A stretch of 64,000 nt of DNA from Zwartia vadi (GCF_030410375.1 NZ_JAUHHE010000005.1:1-64000); one strand, 5' to 3'. Counted from the first letter of the stretch, positions 25,101-34,402 are shown. Translations and numbers: made by a program. The notes: generated by a model from the sequence alone, not told the origin.

Positions 25101-27602
25101 TCACTGAAGTCACAGATTCAAGCCAATGACTGTGTCAAGTCGCTCCTGGGCGATATTTATCTGGGCGTGGACACAGACTGCTCGACCGCCCTCGAGGCTC
25201 TGTCCTTCGGTCAAAGCATCGACGGTCTTAATTTGTCGCCGCAGGTCAAGTGCAAGCTGCGCACCGGGCATCCGATTGAAGCCTGTCGAACTCTGGTTTC
25301 CGCACTGGAACCTGTCCACACGGGATTGAAGCAGGTTGAGGGCTTAAGCAATGCTCTGTCCCAGTTCGGGAAGTTCGAGCTGGACACATGGACTGGCGTA
25401 CCTGCAGACGAGGACTTGGAGCTGTTTGTCAGCGCCCTGCATGACGCAGTTCAAAAGGCAGTCGAGGACAAGGACCTTCTGATTCCTTGGTCCCTGTACC
25501 TGACTCGCCGCAAGGAGGCCAACGAGCTGACCTTGTCTGAGTTCGTCGAGCTCCTTGAGAGAAAACGCATTAAACCCGATGAATTGCCAGACGCCTACGC
25601 TTATTGCACCTACAGCACGATCACTCGGGAAGCCTTCCGCAACATTCCCCAGCTCGGACGCTTCACGGGCCTCAAACACAACCAGATCCGCGACGAGTTC
25701 AAACGACTGGACAAGGAGATCGTTGCTCTGCGTGGCAAGGCAATTTCTTACGAGTGCACTCGCAAGGCCTCTCCTCCTCCCGGCAGAAACGGTGCCCGCG
25801 TTGACGATCGTACTGAGATGGTTCTCCTGAACTACCTCATGCCACAGCAACGCCCACGCATGCCTGTTAGGAAAATCCTCACCCGCGCTGGTGGGTCTAT
25901 CCAGGCATTGAAGCCTTGCTTCATGATGGGACCTCAAGCTGTGGCGCAGTACCTGACCCCAGGCGTGATCAAGTTTGATCTCGTCATCATGGATGAGGCT
26001 TCTCAATTGAAACCTGAAGAAGCAATTGGCTCAATTGCACGAGGTGGCCAATTAGTCGTTGTAGGTGATCCCAAACAGCTACCCCCTACATCATTTTTCT
26101 CCCGGATGTCACAGGATGGAGAAAGTAACGAGGACCAGTTCACCACTACTGACGCCGAAAGCATTTTGGATGTCTGTTCCTCCCATTTCAGGCCGACCCG
26201 GTCGCTGCGATGGCATTACCGCTCACAGCATCATTCGCTAATCGCATTTTCAAATCAAAGCTTTTACCGTGGCAACCTGATCATCTTTCCTTCTCCTTAT
26301 GGACAAGGTGGGAAGCTGGGGGTTCGTGCTGTTTACTTGGCCGACGCCATTTACGAAAACCAAACTAACCTGCGCGAGGCCAAGCGAGTTGTGGATGCGG
26401 TTGTTGAGCACATCGCAAACCGTCCCAATGAATCTCTCGGCATTGTTACGCTAAATATCAAGCAGCGTGACCTAATCGCTGAGCTGCTTGAAGAACGCCT
26501 CAGGTCAGTTCGAGGTGCAGATACCTATCGTGAAAACTGGATCAATGAAGGCGCACCCCTGTTCATCAAGAACCTCGAAAACGTACAAGGTGATGAACGC
26601 GACGCGATCATCATCTCAACAACATTTGGTAAGCCTCCTGGCTCTAGTGCAGTTCGTCAGAACTTCGGACCAATCAGTCGCCAAGGAGGTTGGCGGCGAC
26701 TTAACGTTTTGTTTACACGAGCAAAAAGATCAATTGCGCTTTACACGTCGATGCGCCCTGAAGACATCGTTATGGATGGGACAACACCTGACGGCACTAA
26801 AGCATTGCGAAATTACCTTGAATTCGCACGAACAGGATCATTGGCCACGGTCGAAGAAACGGGACGTGAAGCAGATAGTGATTTTGAAATATCTGTGATG
26901 GATGTACTGAAGCAGCGAGGCTATGAAGTTACTCCTCAACTTGGTGTTGCAGGATATCGCATTGATATTGCCGTCAAACATCCAGATTCACATGGCTCAT
27001 ATTTAGCAGCAATTGAGTGTGATGGGGCTACTTACCACTCCGCACTATCCGTCAGAGATCGTGATCGTATTCGTCAAGAAATCCTTGAATCTCTTGGTTG
27101 GCGTGGACGCATTTGGCGGATCTGGTCTACAGATTGGTTCCGCACGCCAAGACAAGAAACTGAGAAGCTCATCCGTTTCCTTGAAGATCAGCGCGCAAGC
27201 TGGGAACCTGAACACGCTTCAAGTGAAGCCTGGATCGAGGAGGGTCATGTGTCGGTGCAAGCTGCAGCACAAACAAGTAATGCAGCTGAAAAATTTGAAC
27301 AGACTGCTCATTCTGAGACAGACCGGGAAGCGGTTAGCTCTGTTCTTATCGATACAGAGGACGACTTGGAAATTGAAGTTGGGGATGTTGTTCGCTATGC
27401 GGATCTCGCGCAACCAAATGATGTGCTTACCGTTCAAATCACTCAAGGTAAAGACGACTTCGCCAACGGCATCGTCAATGTAAATCGTCCTCTTGCTCAA
27501 GCATTAATTGGCGCAGTGGTGGGGGATGAGGTATTGCTGCATCTTGCTGGTAGTACATCAAAGACTTTCCAAATAATAGAAATTAAACGAGCGGAACAAT
27601 GA
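22182..27602 (+). CDS. DUF4011 / SF1 helicase / Vsr-like nuclease with GreA/B-type C-terminus
   Basis: A 1806-residue putative anti-phage effector. The N-terminal DUF4011 module starts LEQLRLKLLDLTGRNRLINF. The SF1 helicase has Walker A (EGPPGTGKSQTITNLIA, about residues 341-357) and Walker B (DLVIMDEASQL, about 1266) with VVVGDPKQLPPTSFF, so about 900 residues, largely helical, are inserted between motifs I and II. Later motifs include LRWHYRSQHHSLI and the FTRAKRS segment. A Vsr/MTES_1575-like endonuclease follows (about 1575-1670; VAGYRIDIAV, AIECDGATYHSA, RIWSTDWF). Residues about 1728-1806 (EVGDVVRY, VNRPLAQALIGAVVGDEV) read as a GreA/GreB C-terminal domain. The DUF4011-helicase-Vsr layout matches a reported single-gene defence candidate (Hhe, from memory). 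The stop overlaps the hsdM ATG by 4 bases. Confidence 0.88.
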   Translation: MIDSASPLTSALEQLRLKLLDLTGRNRLINFKHTAGKSLQFVEGHPAAIYQKLVETNNKANISVLGLPEPGRIDWVDRNGRLQRPEPREWAKSVGVSTGYDILGAGEESDESNVRALMYPDDLAKHCRKIEREATLAIEETGANMLFLVLGFLEFPDQRDSDKTFTAPLISVPVSLQKKEVAGIQQFSLQYTGDDISENLSLREKLRNDFGLVLPELGEEQIDVNGYFVEIQAIIKKQPGFALKHRVSLCLLSFSNMLLVRDLDPTKWPSNGDENSLIDHPIVREVFEGRADDGGAGLSLAEEHLVEEGPGASIPLVYDADSSQHSALIDVLSLKKNLVIEGPPGTGKSQTITNLIAACLAEGKKVLFVAEKLAALEVVKNRLSLAGLDPFVLELHSNKTNKKRVLEEIAKRTTFRPNHPNDLPRLQQQLEAHRQDLKAYTDLINSIAHNAFGLTLHQIMWRAEKHRQGLSNEESMLSQISIGDATQISEFEFGRRMDCLGYLGSQYKSVGGFDASCTFWGFYPERLIPGDEVKLTQLFEAADEWGQALVDASKQYSQVLGGRVHNLSLEFSSEQLAVLKKLLETANQQLPLHLIPGFFEDDETGTKSAQALEAFAKQVEQFHSLEGAVKTALKLESSVTKSGTDNLKGLQRIAGSLGADLGTLNELRILHQQLVETTGKLSTANANLVMFLGEKKIPYNGSTQKLEQLLGFTDLVLDAPEEHFHLQTPGLTRDGAVQALDQLHALQEEWTGLEKELGDSLYVDTLPHEGDIKQAILTLREGDAWYRIFQGRWRKAVGLHKALQRTKIKMPGHKRLEQLEQIVKLLGLKEQWKSSPTWTQFLGFPAPGTPLPLEGYLALAKWNRGIKIASEDIQAVLIDPISFTTDQARALRREFSTVKLEITTAIAAFKDINAKLKRLSEFSGSNLLDKVLEKISEFTEALEDRFEWLELEARSQATFSQVIIGCDAALERSSLKSQIQANDCVKSLLGDIYLGVDTDCSTALEALSFGQSIDGLNLSPQVKCKLRTGHPIEACRTLVSALEPVHTGLKQVEGLSNALSQFGKFELDTWTGVPADEDLELFVSALHDAVQKAVEDKDLLIPWSLYLTRRKEANELTLSEFVELLERKRIKPDELPDAYAYCTYSTITREAFRNIPQLGRFTGLKHNQIRDEFKRLDKEIVALRGKAISYECTRKASPPPGRNGARVDDRTEMVLLNYLMPQQRPRMPVRKILTRAGGSIQALKPCFMMGPQAVAQYLTPGVIKFDLVIMDEASQLKPEEAIGSIARGGQLVVVGDPKQLPPTSFFSRMSQDGESNEDQFTTTDAESILDVCSSHFRPTRSLRWHYRSQHHSLIAFSNQSFYRGNLIIFPSPYGQGGKLGVRAVYLADAIYENQTNLREAKRVVDAVVEHIANRPNESLGIVTLNIKQRDLIAELLEERLRSVRGADTYRENWINEGAPLFIKNLENVQGDERDAIIISTTFGKPPGSSAVRQNFGPISRQGGWRRLNVLFTRAKRSIALYTSMRPEDIVMDGTTPDGTKALRNYLEFARTGSLATVEETGREADSDFEISVMDVLKQRGYEVTPQLGVAGYRIDIAVKHPDSHGSYLAAIECDGATYHSALSVRDRDRIRQEILESLGWRGRIWRIWSTDWFRTPRQETEKLIRFLEDQRASWEPEHASSEAWIEEGHVSVQAAAQTSNAAEKFEQTAHSETDREAVSSVLIDTEDDLEIEVGDVVRYADLAQPNDVLTVQITQGKDDFANGIVNVNRPLAQALIGAVVGDEVLLHLAGSTSKTFQIIEIKRAEQ

Positions 27603-29992
27603 GAAGCAAAGAAACTCAAGATCAAAGCAACCTGAAGTGGGTTGCTGACTTCATTTGGAATATTGCTGACGGCCGTTTACGCGACGTCTACGTTCGCGGC
27701 AAATACCGCGACGTAATTCTCCCGTTTACCGTGCTGCGACGACTCGACGCCGTGTTGGAGTCGTCTAAGCTGGTGGTGCTGGAGCGCAAGAAGTTTCTCG
27801 ACACGCACAGCGTGGCCGAACAGGACGGCGCACTGCGTATGGCATCCGGGCAGGCGTTCTACAACACCTCAGAGTTCACCCTCGCCACGCTCACTGCCAG
27901 TGGACAAGGACAGCGCCTACGCGACAACTTCGTTGATTACCTAGACGGCTTCTCGCCGAACGTTCAGGACATCCTGGCGAAATTCAAGTTTCGAGACCAG
28001 ATTCAGACGATGGTCGAGGCTGACATTCTCGGTCACCTGATCAATGACTTTCTAGACCCAGAGGTCAACATCTCTCCGCTGCCGGTCAAGGATGCGGATG
28101 GCCGCATCAAGCTGCCCGCATTGGACAACCATGGCATGGGCACGGTGTTCGAGGAACTGATCCGCCGCTTCAACGAAGAGAACAACGAAGAGGCTGGCGA
28201 ACACTTCACGCCGCGCGACGTGGTCAAGCTGATGGCCAAGTTGCTGTTCCTGCCGGTAGCCGACCAAATCCAGTCGGGCACCTACCTGCTGTACGACGGC
28301 AGTTGCGGCACGGGCGGCATGCTGACTGTGGCCGAAGAGGCGCTGCACGAACTGGCGGCGAGCCACGACAAGGAAGTCTCGATTCACCTGTTCGGGCAGG
28401 AGATCAACCCCGAGACCTACGCCATCTGTAAGGCCGACCTGCTACTCAAGGGGGAAGGTGATGAGGCCGAGAACATCGTCGGCGGCGCGGACAAGTCTAC
28501 GCTGTCGGCCGACCAGTTCCGGTCGCACGAGTTCGACTTTATGATCTCCAACCCTCCTTACGGCAAGAGCTGGAAGACCGACCTCGAGCGGATGGGCGGC
28601 AAGAAGGAGTTCAGCGACCCGCGCTTCATTGTCAACCACGGCGGCGATGCCGAGTTCAAGCTCATCACTCGCTCCAGCGACGGGCAGTTGATGTTCCTGG
28701 TGAACAAGCTGCAGAAGATGAAGCACAACACGCCGTTGGGCAGCCGCATCGCGCTGGTGCATAACGGCTCGGCGTTGTTCACCGGCGATGCAGGCCAAGG
28801 CGAGAGCAACATCCGCCGCTGGGTACTGGAGAACGACTGGCTCGAAGCCATCATCGCCCTGCCTCTCAACATCTTCTACAACACCGGTATCGCCACCTAC
28901 ATCTGGGTGCTAGCCAACAACAAGCTCGCGCATCGCAAGGGCAAGGTGCAACTGATTGACGCCTCGCAGTGGTTCCAGCCGATGCGGCGCAACCTGGGTA
29001 AGAAGAACTGCGAGCTGGCGGACGCGGACATTGACCGCATCCTCAAGCACTACCTCGACCAGCCGCCCGCCGATGAGGATGCAGCGAAGGCGGTGCCCGA
29101 ATGCAAGTGGTTCGACAACGCCGACTTTGGCTACTGGAAGATCACTGTCGAGCGTCCGCTGCGCCTCAAGAGCCAGCTCACGCGCAGCGCCATCGAGAGC
29201 CTGCGCTTTGCTACCGGCGACGAGGCACTGCGTAGCGAGATCTACACTAAGTACAGCGACAAGCTGTACACGGAACTCACCAAGCTCAAGCCCGAGATCG
29301 AGGCGTGGCTCAAGGGCGATGACGGCGACGAGGATGCAGACGACGAGTCGGATGATGAAGACGCTAAGACCATCAAGAAGGCCGTGCCGGAGAAGCGGCG
29401 CAAGAAGCTGCTCGACCCCGCGACCTGGCTGCGCGACAAGACCCTGGTGGATCTGGCGAAGCTGGCGCAGCAGGAACTAGGCGAAGGCGTGTTCGACGAC
29501 CACAACGAGTTCCGCACGCGCTTTGATGCCACGATGAAGGCGCACGGCAAGAAGCTGGGTGCACCCGAGAAAAAGGCTATCTACAAGGCGGTAAGTTGGC
29601 GCGATGAGTCGGCCCCGCCGGTCATTGCCAAGCGCAGTAAGCTCAGGGCGGGTGAGCATTTCGAACCCGGCTACGACGGCGCGTACCTGGGAACCATCGG
29701 CAAGGATCGCTTCATGGTCGAGTACGAGGCCGATACGGACCTGCGCGACACCGAGCAGGTGCCGCTCAAGGAGCCCGGCGGCATCGACGCCTTCTTCGCC
29801 CGCGAGGTGCTGCCCCACGCGTCGGATGCCTGGATTGCAATGGACGCCACCAAGATCGGCTACGAGATCTCGTTCGCGCGCTACTTCTACAAACCGACCC
29901 CGCTGCGCACGCTGGATCAGATTCGCGCTGACATCCTCAAGCTGGAGGAGCAGACGGAAGGCTTGCTGCACAAGATCGTGGGGGATGTTTGA
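27599..29992 (+). CDS. hsdM: Type I restriction-modification DNA methyltransferase subunit
   Basis: Modifies adenine in the target recognised by HsdS and is needed for both methylation and cleavage complexes. The N-terminal HsdM domain (NLKWVADFIWNIADGRLRDVY) is followed by the SAM site (YDGSCGTGGMLTVAEEAL, about residues 231-248) and the N6-adenine catalytic motif SNPPYGKSW (about 317). At 797 residues it is some 250 longer than classical HsdM; the extra C-terminus has an acidic run (GDDGDEDADDESDDED, about 573-588) and a folded-looking tail. It starts inside the helicase stop (ATGA), which couples it to the helicase. Sampled GC (about 65 %) is far above its neighbours. Confidence 0.93.
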   Translation: MRSKETQDQSNLKWVADFIWNIADGRLRDVYVRGKYRDVILPFTVLRRLDAVLESSKLVVLERKKFLDTHSVAEQDGALRMASGQAFYNTSEFTLATLTASGQGQRLRDNFVDYLDGFSPNVQDILAKFKFRDQIQTMVEADILGHLINDFLDPEVNISPLPVKDADGRIKLPALDNHGMGTVFEELIRRFNEENNEEAGEHFTPRDVVKLMAKLLFLPVADQIQSGTYLLYDGSCGTGGMLTVAEEALHELAASHDKEVSIHLFGQEINPETYAICKADLLLKGEGDEAENIVGGADKSTLSADQFRSHEFDFMISNPPYGKSWKTDLERMGGKKEFSDPRFIVNHGGDAEFKLITRSSDGQLMFLVNKLQKMKHNTPLGSRIALVHNGSALFTGDAGQGESNIRRWVLENDWLEAIIALPLNIFYNTGIATYIWVLANNKLAHRKGKVQLIDASQWFQPMRRNLGKKNCELADADIDRILKHYLDQPPADEDAAKAVPECKWFDNADFGYWKITVERPLRLKSQLTRSAIESLRFATGDEALRSEIYTKYSDKLYTELTKLKPEIEAWLKGDDGDEDADDESDDEDAKTIKKAVPEKRRKKLLDPATWLRDKTLVDLAKLAQQELGEGVFDDHNEFRTRFDATMKAHGKKLGAPEKKAIYKAVSWRDESAPPVIAKRSKLRAGEHFEPGYDGAYLGTIGKDRFMVEYEADTDLRDTEQVPLKEPGGIDAFFAREVLPHASDAWIAMDATKIGYEISFARYFYKPTPLRTLDQIRADILKLEEQTEGLLHKIVGDV

Positions 29993-31407
29993 TGCAACAA
30001 ATTCCTCGCCACACCGAATACAGAGCGTCTGGCTTGGCTTGGGTTGGAGACATTCCAAGTCATTGGCAAACCCGCCGAAACCGATTTCTGTTTAGAGAAG
30101 TTGACAGTCGTTCTGTGCACGGCCAGGAGACTCATCTTTCAATGAGTCAGATTCATGGTCTTGTTCCCAGTCAATCACTCGGTAGAAAAAGTCTCCAGTC
30201 TGAGAGCTACGCCGGTGGGAAGTTGGTCGCTGAGAGTGACCTTGTTCTGAATCGCTTGAAAGCACATCTCGGTGTATTCGCTCGGGCTAAACAAACGGGC
30301 GTCATCAGCCCAGACTACTCCGTGTTTCGGTCGAAGTCCGACGTCTCAGTGCCTTACTGCGAGCTGCTATTCAAGACACCATTTTATGTTGCCGAATTCC
30401 GGCGGCGCACCAAAGGTATTGTTGAAGGGTTTTGGCGTCTGTACACGGACGACTTTTATGACGTCTCGGCACTGATCCCACCCCGCACCGAGCAAGATCA
30501 GATAGTCGCCTACCTCCGGGCGCAGGACGTTCACATTGCGCGGCTCATCAAGGTTAAACGCGACTTGATTGCACTGCTCATCGAGCAGAAGTTACGCATC
30601 ATCGATCACGCCGTCACGCGAGGCATCAATGCTTCTGTCGCGTTGAAGCCTTCAGGCATCGAGTGGCTGGGAGACGTTCCCAATCACTGGGATGTCGCCT
30701 TGGTGAAGCACGTCGCTGATGTGCGCTTCAGTGGCGTTGACAAGCACTCGCATGATCACGAGATTCCAGTTCGCCTGTGCAACTACACAGACGTCTACAA
30801 AAACGACAAGATCACTGACAACATGGATTTGATGCGCGCCACTGCGACGGCAGGAGAAATTGCCCGGCTCACGCTGAAAGCAGGCGACGTGATCATCACC
30901 AAGGATTCCGAAACACCGGACGACATCGCAGTACCAGCGTGGGTGCCGGAAGGGCTTCCTGGTGTGGTCTGCGCCTACCACCTTGGATTGCTCCGCCCGG
31001 ACCCCGGTCGCATCGAGGGTGAGTTCCTGTTTCGCGCCATCGGGTCTGCCCGTATCGCCGAGCAGTTTCACTTGCTGGCAACTGGCGTCACGCGCTTCGC
31101 ACTCGGCAAGCATGACGTGAAAAACGCTGTCATTGCATTGCCACCAGTCGAAGAACAAAAGGCCATCTGCAAGTGGATCGACGACGAGTGCAAACCACTC
31201 GAAGACGCCATCCAGCGTGCCGAAGAGGAAATCAAGCTGATCCGCGAGTACCGCGACCGACAGATTGCCGATGTCGTCACTGGTCAAGTGGACGTGCGTG
31301 GCTGGGTGCCTGGACCGGACGATGTGGTGACTGAGGAAGCCTTAGCGGCATTGGGTGGCGACGAAGAAATCGATACCGATGGGGAGGAAGACGATGGCGA
31401 CGACTGA
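29992..31407 (+). CDS. hsdS: Type I restriction-modification specificity subunit
   Basis: Sets the bipartite DNA target. Two target-recognition domains are visible, each opened by a typical phrase: SGLAWVGDIPSHW near residue 15 and SGIEWLGDVPNHW near residue 220. Each is followed by a conserved helical spacer ending PRTEQDQIVAYL and PPVEEQKAICKWID. The start ATG overlaps the hsdM stop by one base (TGATG). The first recognition domain is AT-richer than hsdM and hsdR, as expected where recognition domains are exchanged. The C-terminus is acidic. Confidence 0.93.
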   Translation: MQQIPRHTEYRASGLAWVGDIPSHWQTRRNRFLFREVDSRSVHGQETHLSMSQIHGLVPSQSLGRKSLQSESYAGGKLVAESDLVLNRLKAHLGVFARAKQTGVISPDYSVFRSKSDVSVPYCELLFKTPFYVAEFRRRTKGIVEGFWRLYTDDFYDVSALIPPRTEQDQIVAYLRAQDVHIARLIKVKRDLIALLIEQKLRIIDHAVTRGINASVALKPSGIEWLGDVPNHWDVALVKHVADVRFSGVDKHSHDHEIPVRLCNYTDVYKNDKITDNMDLMRATATAGEIARLTLKAGDVIITKDSETPDDIAVPAWVPEGLPGVVCAYHLGLLRPDPGRIEGEFLFRAIGSARIAEQFHLLATGVTRFALGKHDVKNAVIALPPVEEQKAICKWIDDECKPLEDAIQRAEEEIKLIREYRDRQIADVVTGQVDVRGWVPGPDDVVTEEALAALGGDEEIDTDGEEDDGDD

Positions 31408-34393
31408 TACTAGCGAGAAGGGCTTGGAAGCCCTGATCGTCCTCGGCCTATGCACCGGCGGCGGCTACGTGCAGGGCCAGCCCACCGACTACAACCGCGA
31501 CGTGGCGGTGGACACAGTGCAGTTGTTTGCATTCCTGCAAGCTACACAGCCCACGGTCGTCACCGCGCTGGAGCTGGCTGTTGAGGGCATCAAGCGCACG
31601 CAGTTCCTGCACCGCATCCAGGGCGAGATCGCCAAGCGCGGCGTGGTGGATGTGCTGCGCAAGGGCGTCAGCCACGGTCCGGCGCACGTCGACCTGTACA
31701 AGCTATTGCCGACCCCGGGTAACGTCAGCGCTGCCGAAAACTTCGGCAAAAATATTTTCAGCGTCACCCGGCAGCTACGCTACAGCAACGATGAGTCGCA
31801 GCGTTCGTTGGACATGGCGATCTTCATCAACGGCCTGCCGGTGTTGACCTTCGAGTTAAAGAATTCGCTGACCAAGCAAACTGTGGCTGATGCCATCACG
31901 CAGTACCAGACCGACCGTAACCCGAACGAGCTGCTGTTTCAGCTCGGCCGCTGCGTAGCACACATGGCGGTGGACGATGTCGAGGTGCGCTTTTGTCCGC
32001 ACCTTACAGGCAAGACGTCTTGGTTCCTGCCCTTCAATCAGGGGTGGAACAGCGGCGCAGGCAACCCGCCGAACCCTCATGGATTAAAGACTGATTATCT
32101 GTGGAAGCAGGTGCTGCTGAAAGATTCGCTGGCCAACATCATCGAGAACTTCACACAGGTGGTGGAAGAGGAAGACGAAAAAGGCAAGAAGCGGCGCAAG
32201 CAAGTGTTCCCAAGATTTCACCAGCTACGTACCGTCCGCGCCTTGCTTCGCCGCGCCCGCGAAGACGGGGTCGGCAATCGCTACCTGATCCAGCACTCGG
32301 CGGGCAGCGGCAAGAGCAACACCATTGCGTGGCTGGCTCACCAGTTGGTCGAGCTCAAGACCGCTGTCGATGCAATGCTGGCCCAATTCGACTCGGTCGT
32401 TGTAATTACCGACCGACGTGCGCTGGACACCCAGATTGCCCGTACCATCAAGAGCTACGACCACGTTGCTTCGATTTTCGGTCACTCCGAGGATGCCGCC
32501 GAGTTGCGCACCTTTCTGCGCAAAGGCAAGAAGATCATCGTGACGACGGTGCAGAAGTTTCCGTTCATCCTTGATGAACTGGGCGACCTGGGCAGCAAGA
32601 AGTTCGCGCTGTTGATCGACGAGGCTCATTCCAGCCAGGGAGGTAAGACAACCGCCAAGATGCATATGGCCCTGTCCGGTGCTCCGGGTGATGACGAGGA
32701 TGACGAAGAATCCGTCGAGGATGCCGTCAACAAGCTGATTGCGTCGCGCAAGATGCTACCGAACGCCAGCTACTTCGCTTTTACCGCCACGCCGAAAAAC
32801 CGGACGCTGGAGCTGTTCGGTGAGCGCTACGTGGAGGGCGGCGAAGTGCGCTACCGCTCGCCAGAAGATTTGACCTATACCACGAAGCAGGCGATCCAGG
32901 AGGGATTCATCCTCGACGTGATTGCGAACTACACGTCGGTGGACAGCTTCTACCACGTCGCCAAGACCGTCGAGGATGATCCGGACTTCGAAAAGGTCAA
33001 GGCGCTGAAGAAAATTCGGCATTACGTCGAATCGCACGACAAAGCCATCCGCAAGAAGGCCGAGATCATGGTCGATCACTTCGTTGCCCAGGTGGCGGGC
33101 AAACAAAAGATCGGCGGCAAGGCGCGGGCCATGATTGTGTGCAACGGTATCGCACGTGCCATCGATTATTTCCGCGAGGTGTCGGATTATCTTGCTACGA
33201 TCAAAAGCCCGTACAAGGCAATTGTCGCGTACTCGGGCGATTTTGAGATTGGCGGGGTGAAGAAAACCGAGGCCGATCTTAATGACTTCCCGAGCAAGGA
33301 TATTCCATCCAAGCTCAAACAAGATCCATATCGCTTCCTGATCGTCGCGAACAAGTTCGTTACTGGCTTTGACGAGCCGCTGTTGCACACGATGTACGTG
33401 GATAAACCGTTGGCTGGCGTGCTCGCAGTGCAAACGCTCTCAAGGCTGAATCGTGCCCACCCGCAGAAGCGCGACACCTTTGTGCTAGATTTTTCCGACA
33501 ACGCTGAGGCTGTGAAAGCGGCGTTCCAGGACTACTACCGCGCCACGATCCAAACTGGCGAAACCGACTCCAACAAGCTGCACGACCTGAAGAATGATCT
33601 CGATGCAAAGCAGGTATACAGCTGGCAGCAGGTAGAGGATTTAGTCGCGCTCTACGTCACTGGCGCAGACCGCGACAAGCTCGATCCCATCCTTGATGCC
33701 TGCGTTGCCGAGTACATCGACGCGCTGGTCGAAGACGATCAAGTCGAGTTCAAGGGCAATGCAAAAGCATTCGTGCGCAGCTACGGCTTTCTCGCGGCGA
33801 TCCTGACCTACGGTCACCCGGCGTGGGAAAAGTTGGCCATCTTCCTGAATTTCCTGATCCCGAAGCTACCAGCTCCCAAGGAGGAAGACCTATCCAAGGG
33901 CGTGTTGGAGGCTATCGACATGGACAGTTACCGGGTAGAGGCGCAGGCGTCGCTGAGGATGTCAATGGACGACACTGATGGAATCATCGAACCAGCGCCA
34001 GAAGGAGCCGGAGGCTTCGGTGGAACGCCAGACATCGACAAACTGTCGAACATCATCAGGGCTTTCAACGACATGTTCGGAAACATCGAGTGGAAGGACG
34101 GTGACAAGATTCGCAAGGTCATCATTGAGGAGATTCCGGCTCGTGTAGCGCAGGACAAGGCATATCAGAACGCACAGGCCAACTCTGACAAGCAAAACGC
34201 CAAGCTGGAACACGACAAGGCGTTGAATCGCGTAGTGCTGGAATTGATCTCCGACCACACCGAGCTGTTCAAGCAGTTCAGCGACAACCCCAGTTTTAAG
34301 CGCTGGCTAACCGACATGGTCTTTGATTCAACTTATCACCCTGGCCTGCAATCAACACCAGCTCATCCTCATGGTATCGGTGCTAGAAATTGA
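31394..34393 (+). CDS. hsdR: Type I restriction-modification endonuclease/translocase subunit
   Basis: Translocates and cuts unmodified DNA. The N-terminal nuclease has the ExK of LTFELKNS and an upstream acidic residue (LDMAIFING). The SF2 motor has Walker A (IQHSAGSGKSNTIAWL), the DEAH box (LLIDEAHSSQGG), motif III (FAFTATPKN) and motif VI region (QTLSRLNRAHPQK). The C-terminal region binds the methylase core. The start at 31394 follows GGGGAGGAAG and overlaps hsdS by 14 bases; an upstream in-frame start at 31355 is less likely. The length of about 999 is normal, and no frameshift is seen. Confidence 0.94.
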   Translation: MATTDTSEKGLEALIVLGLCTGGGYVQGQPTDYNRDVAVDTVQLFAFLQATQPTVVTALELAVEGIKRTQFLHRIQGEIAKRGVVDVLRKGVSHGPAHVDLYKLLPTPGNVSAAENFGKNIFSVTRQLRYSNDESQRSLDMAIFINGLPVLTFELKNSLTKQTVADAITQYQTDRNPNELLFQLGRCVAHMAVDDVEVRFCPHLTGKTSWFLPFNQGWNSGAGNPPNPHGLKTDYLWKQVLLKDSLANIIENFTQVVEEEDEKGKKRRKQVFPRFHQLRTVRALLRRAREDGVGNRYLIQHSAGSGKSNTIAWLAHQLVELKTAVDAMLAQFDSVVVITDRRALDTQIARTIKSYDHVASIFGHSEDAAELRTFLRKGKKIIVTTVQKFPFILDELGDLGSKKFALLIDEAHSSQGGKTTAKMHMALSGAPGDDEDDEESVEDAVNKLIASRKMLPNASYFAFTATPKNRTLELFGERYVEGGEVRYRSPEDLTYTTKQAIQEGFILDVIANYTSVDSFYHVAKTVEDDPDFEKVKALKKIRHYVESHDKAIRKKAEIMVDHFVAQVAGKQKIGGKARAMIVCNGIARAIDYFREVSDYLATIKSPYKAIVAYSGDFEIGGVKKTEADLNDFPSKDIPSKLKQDPYRFLIVANKFVTGFDEPLLHTMYVDKPLAGVLAVQTLSRLNRAHPQKRDTFVLDFSDNAEAVKAAFQDYYRATIQTGETDSNKLHDLKNDLDAKQVYSWQQVEDLVALYVTGADRDKLDPILDACVAEYIDALVEDDQVEFKGNAKAFVRSYGFLAAILTYGHPAWEKLAIFLNFLIPKLPAPKEEDLSKGVLEAIDMDSYRVEAQASLRMSMDDTDGIIEPAPEGAGGFGGTPDIDKLSNIIRAFNDMFGNIEWKDGDKIRKVIIEEIPARVAQDKAYQNAQANSDKQNAKLEHDKALNRVVLELISDHTELFKQFSDNPSFKRWLTDMVFDSTYHPGLQSTPAHPHGIGARN

Positions 34394-34402
34394 GAATTTA
34401 AT

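Noticed and set aside
28956..29480. 174-codon frame within hsdM
   Set aside because: Ser/Arg/Thr-rich shadow in the high-GC methylase gene; no ribosome-binding site and no family resemblance.
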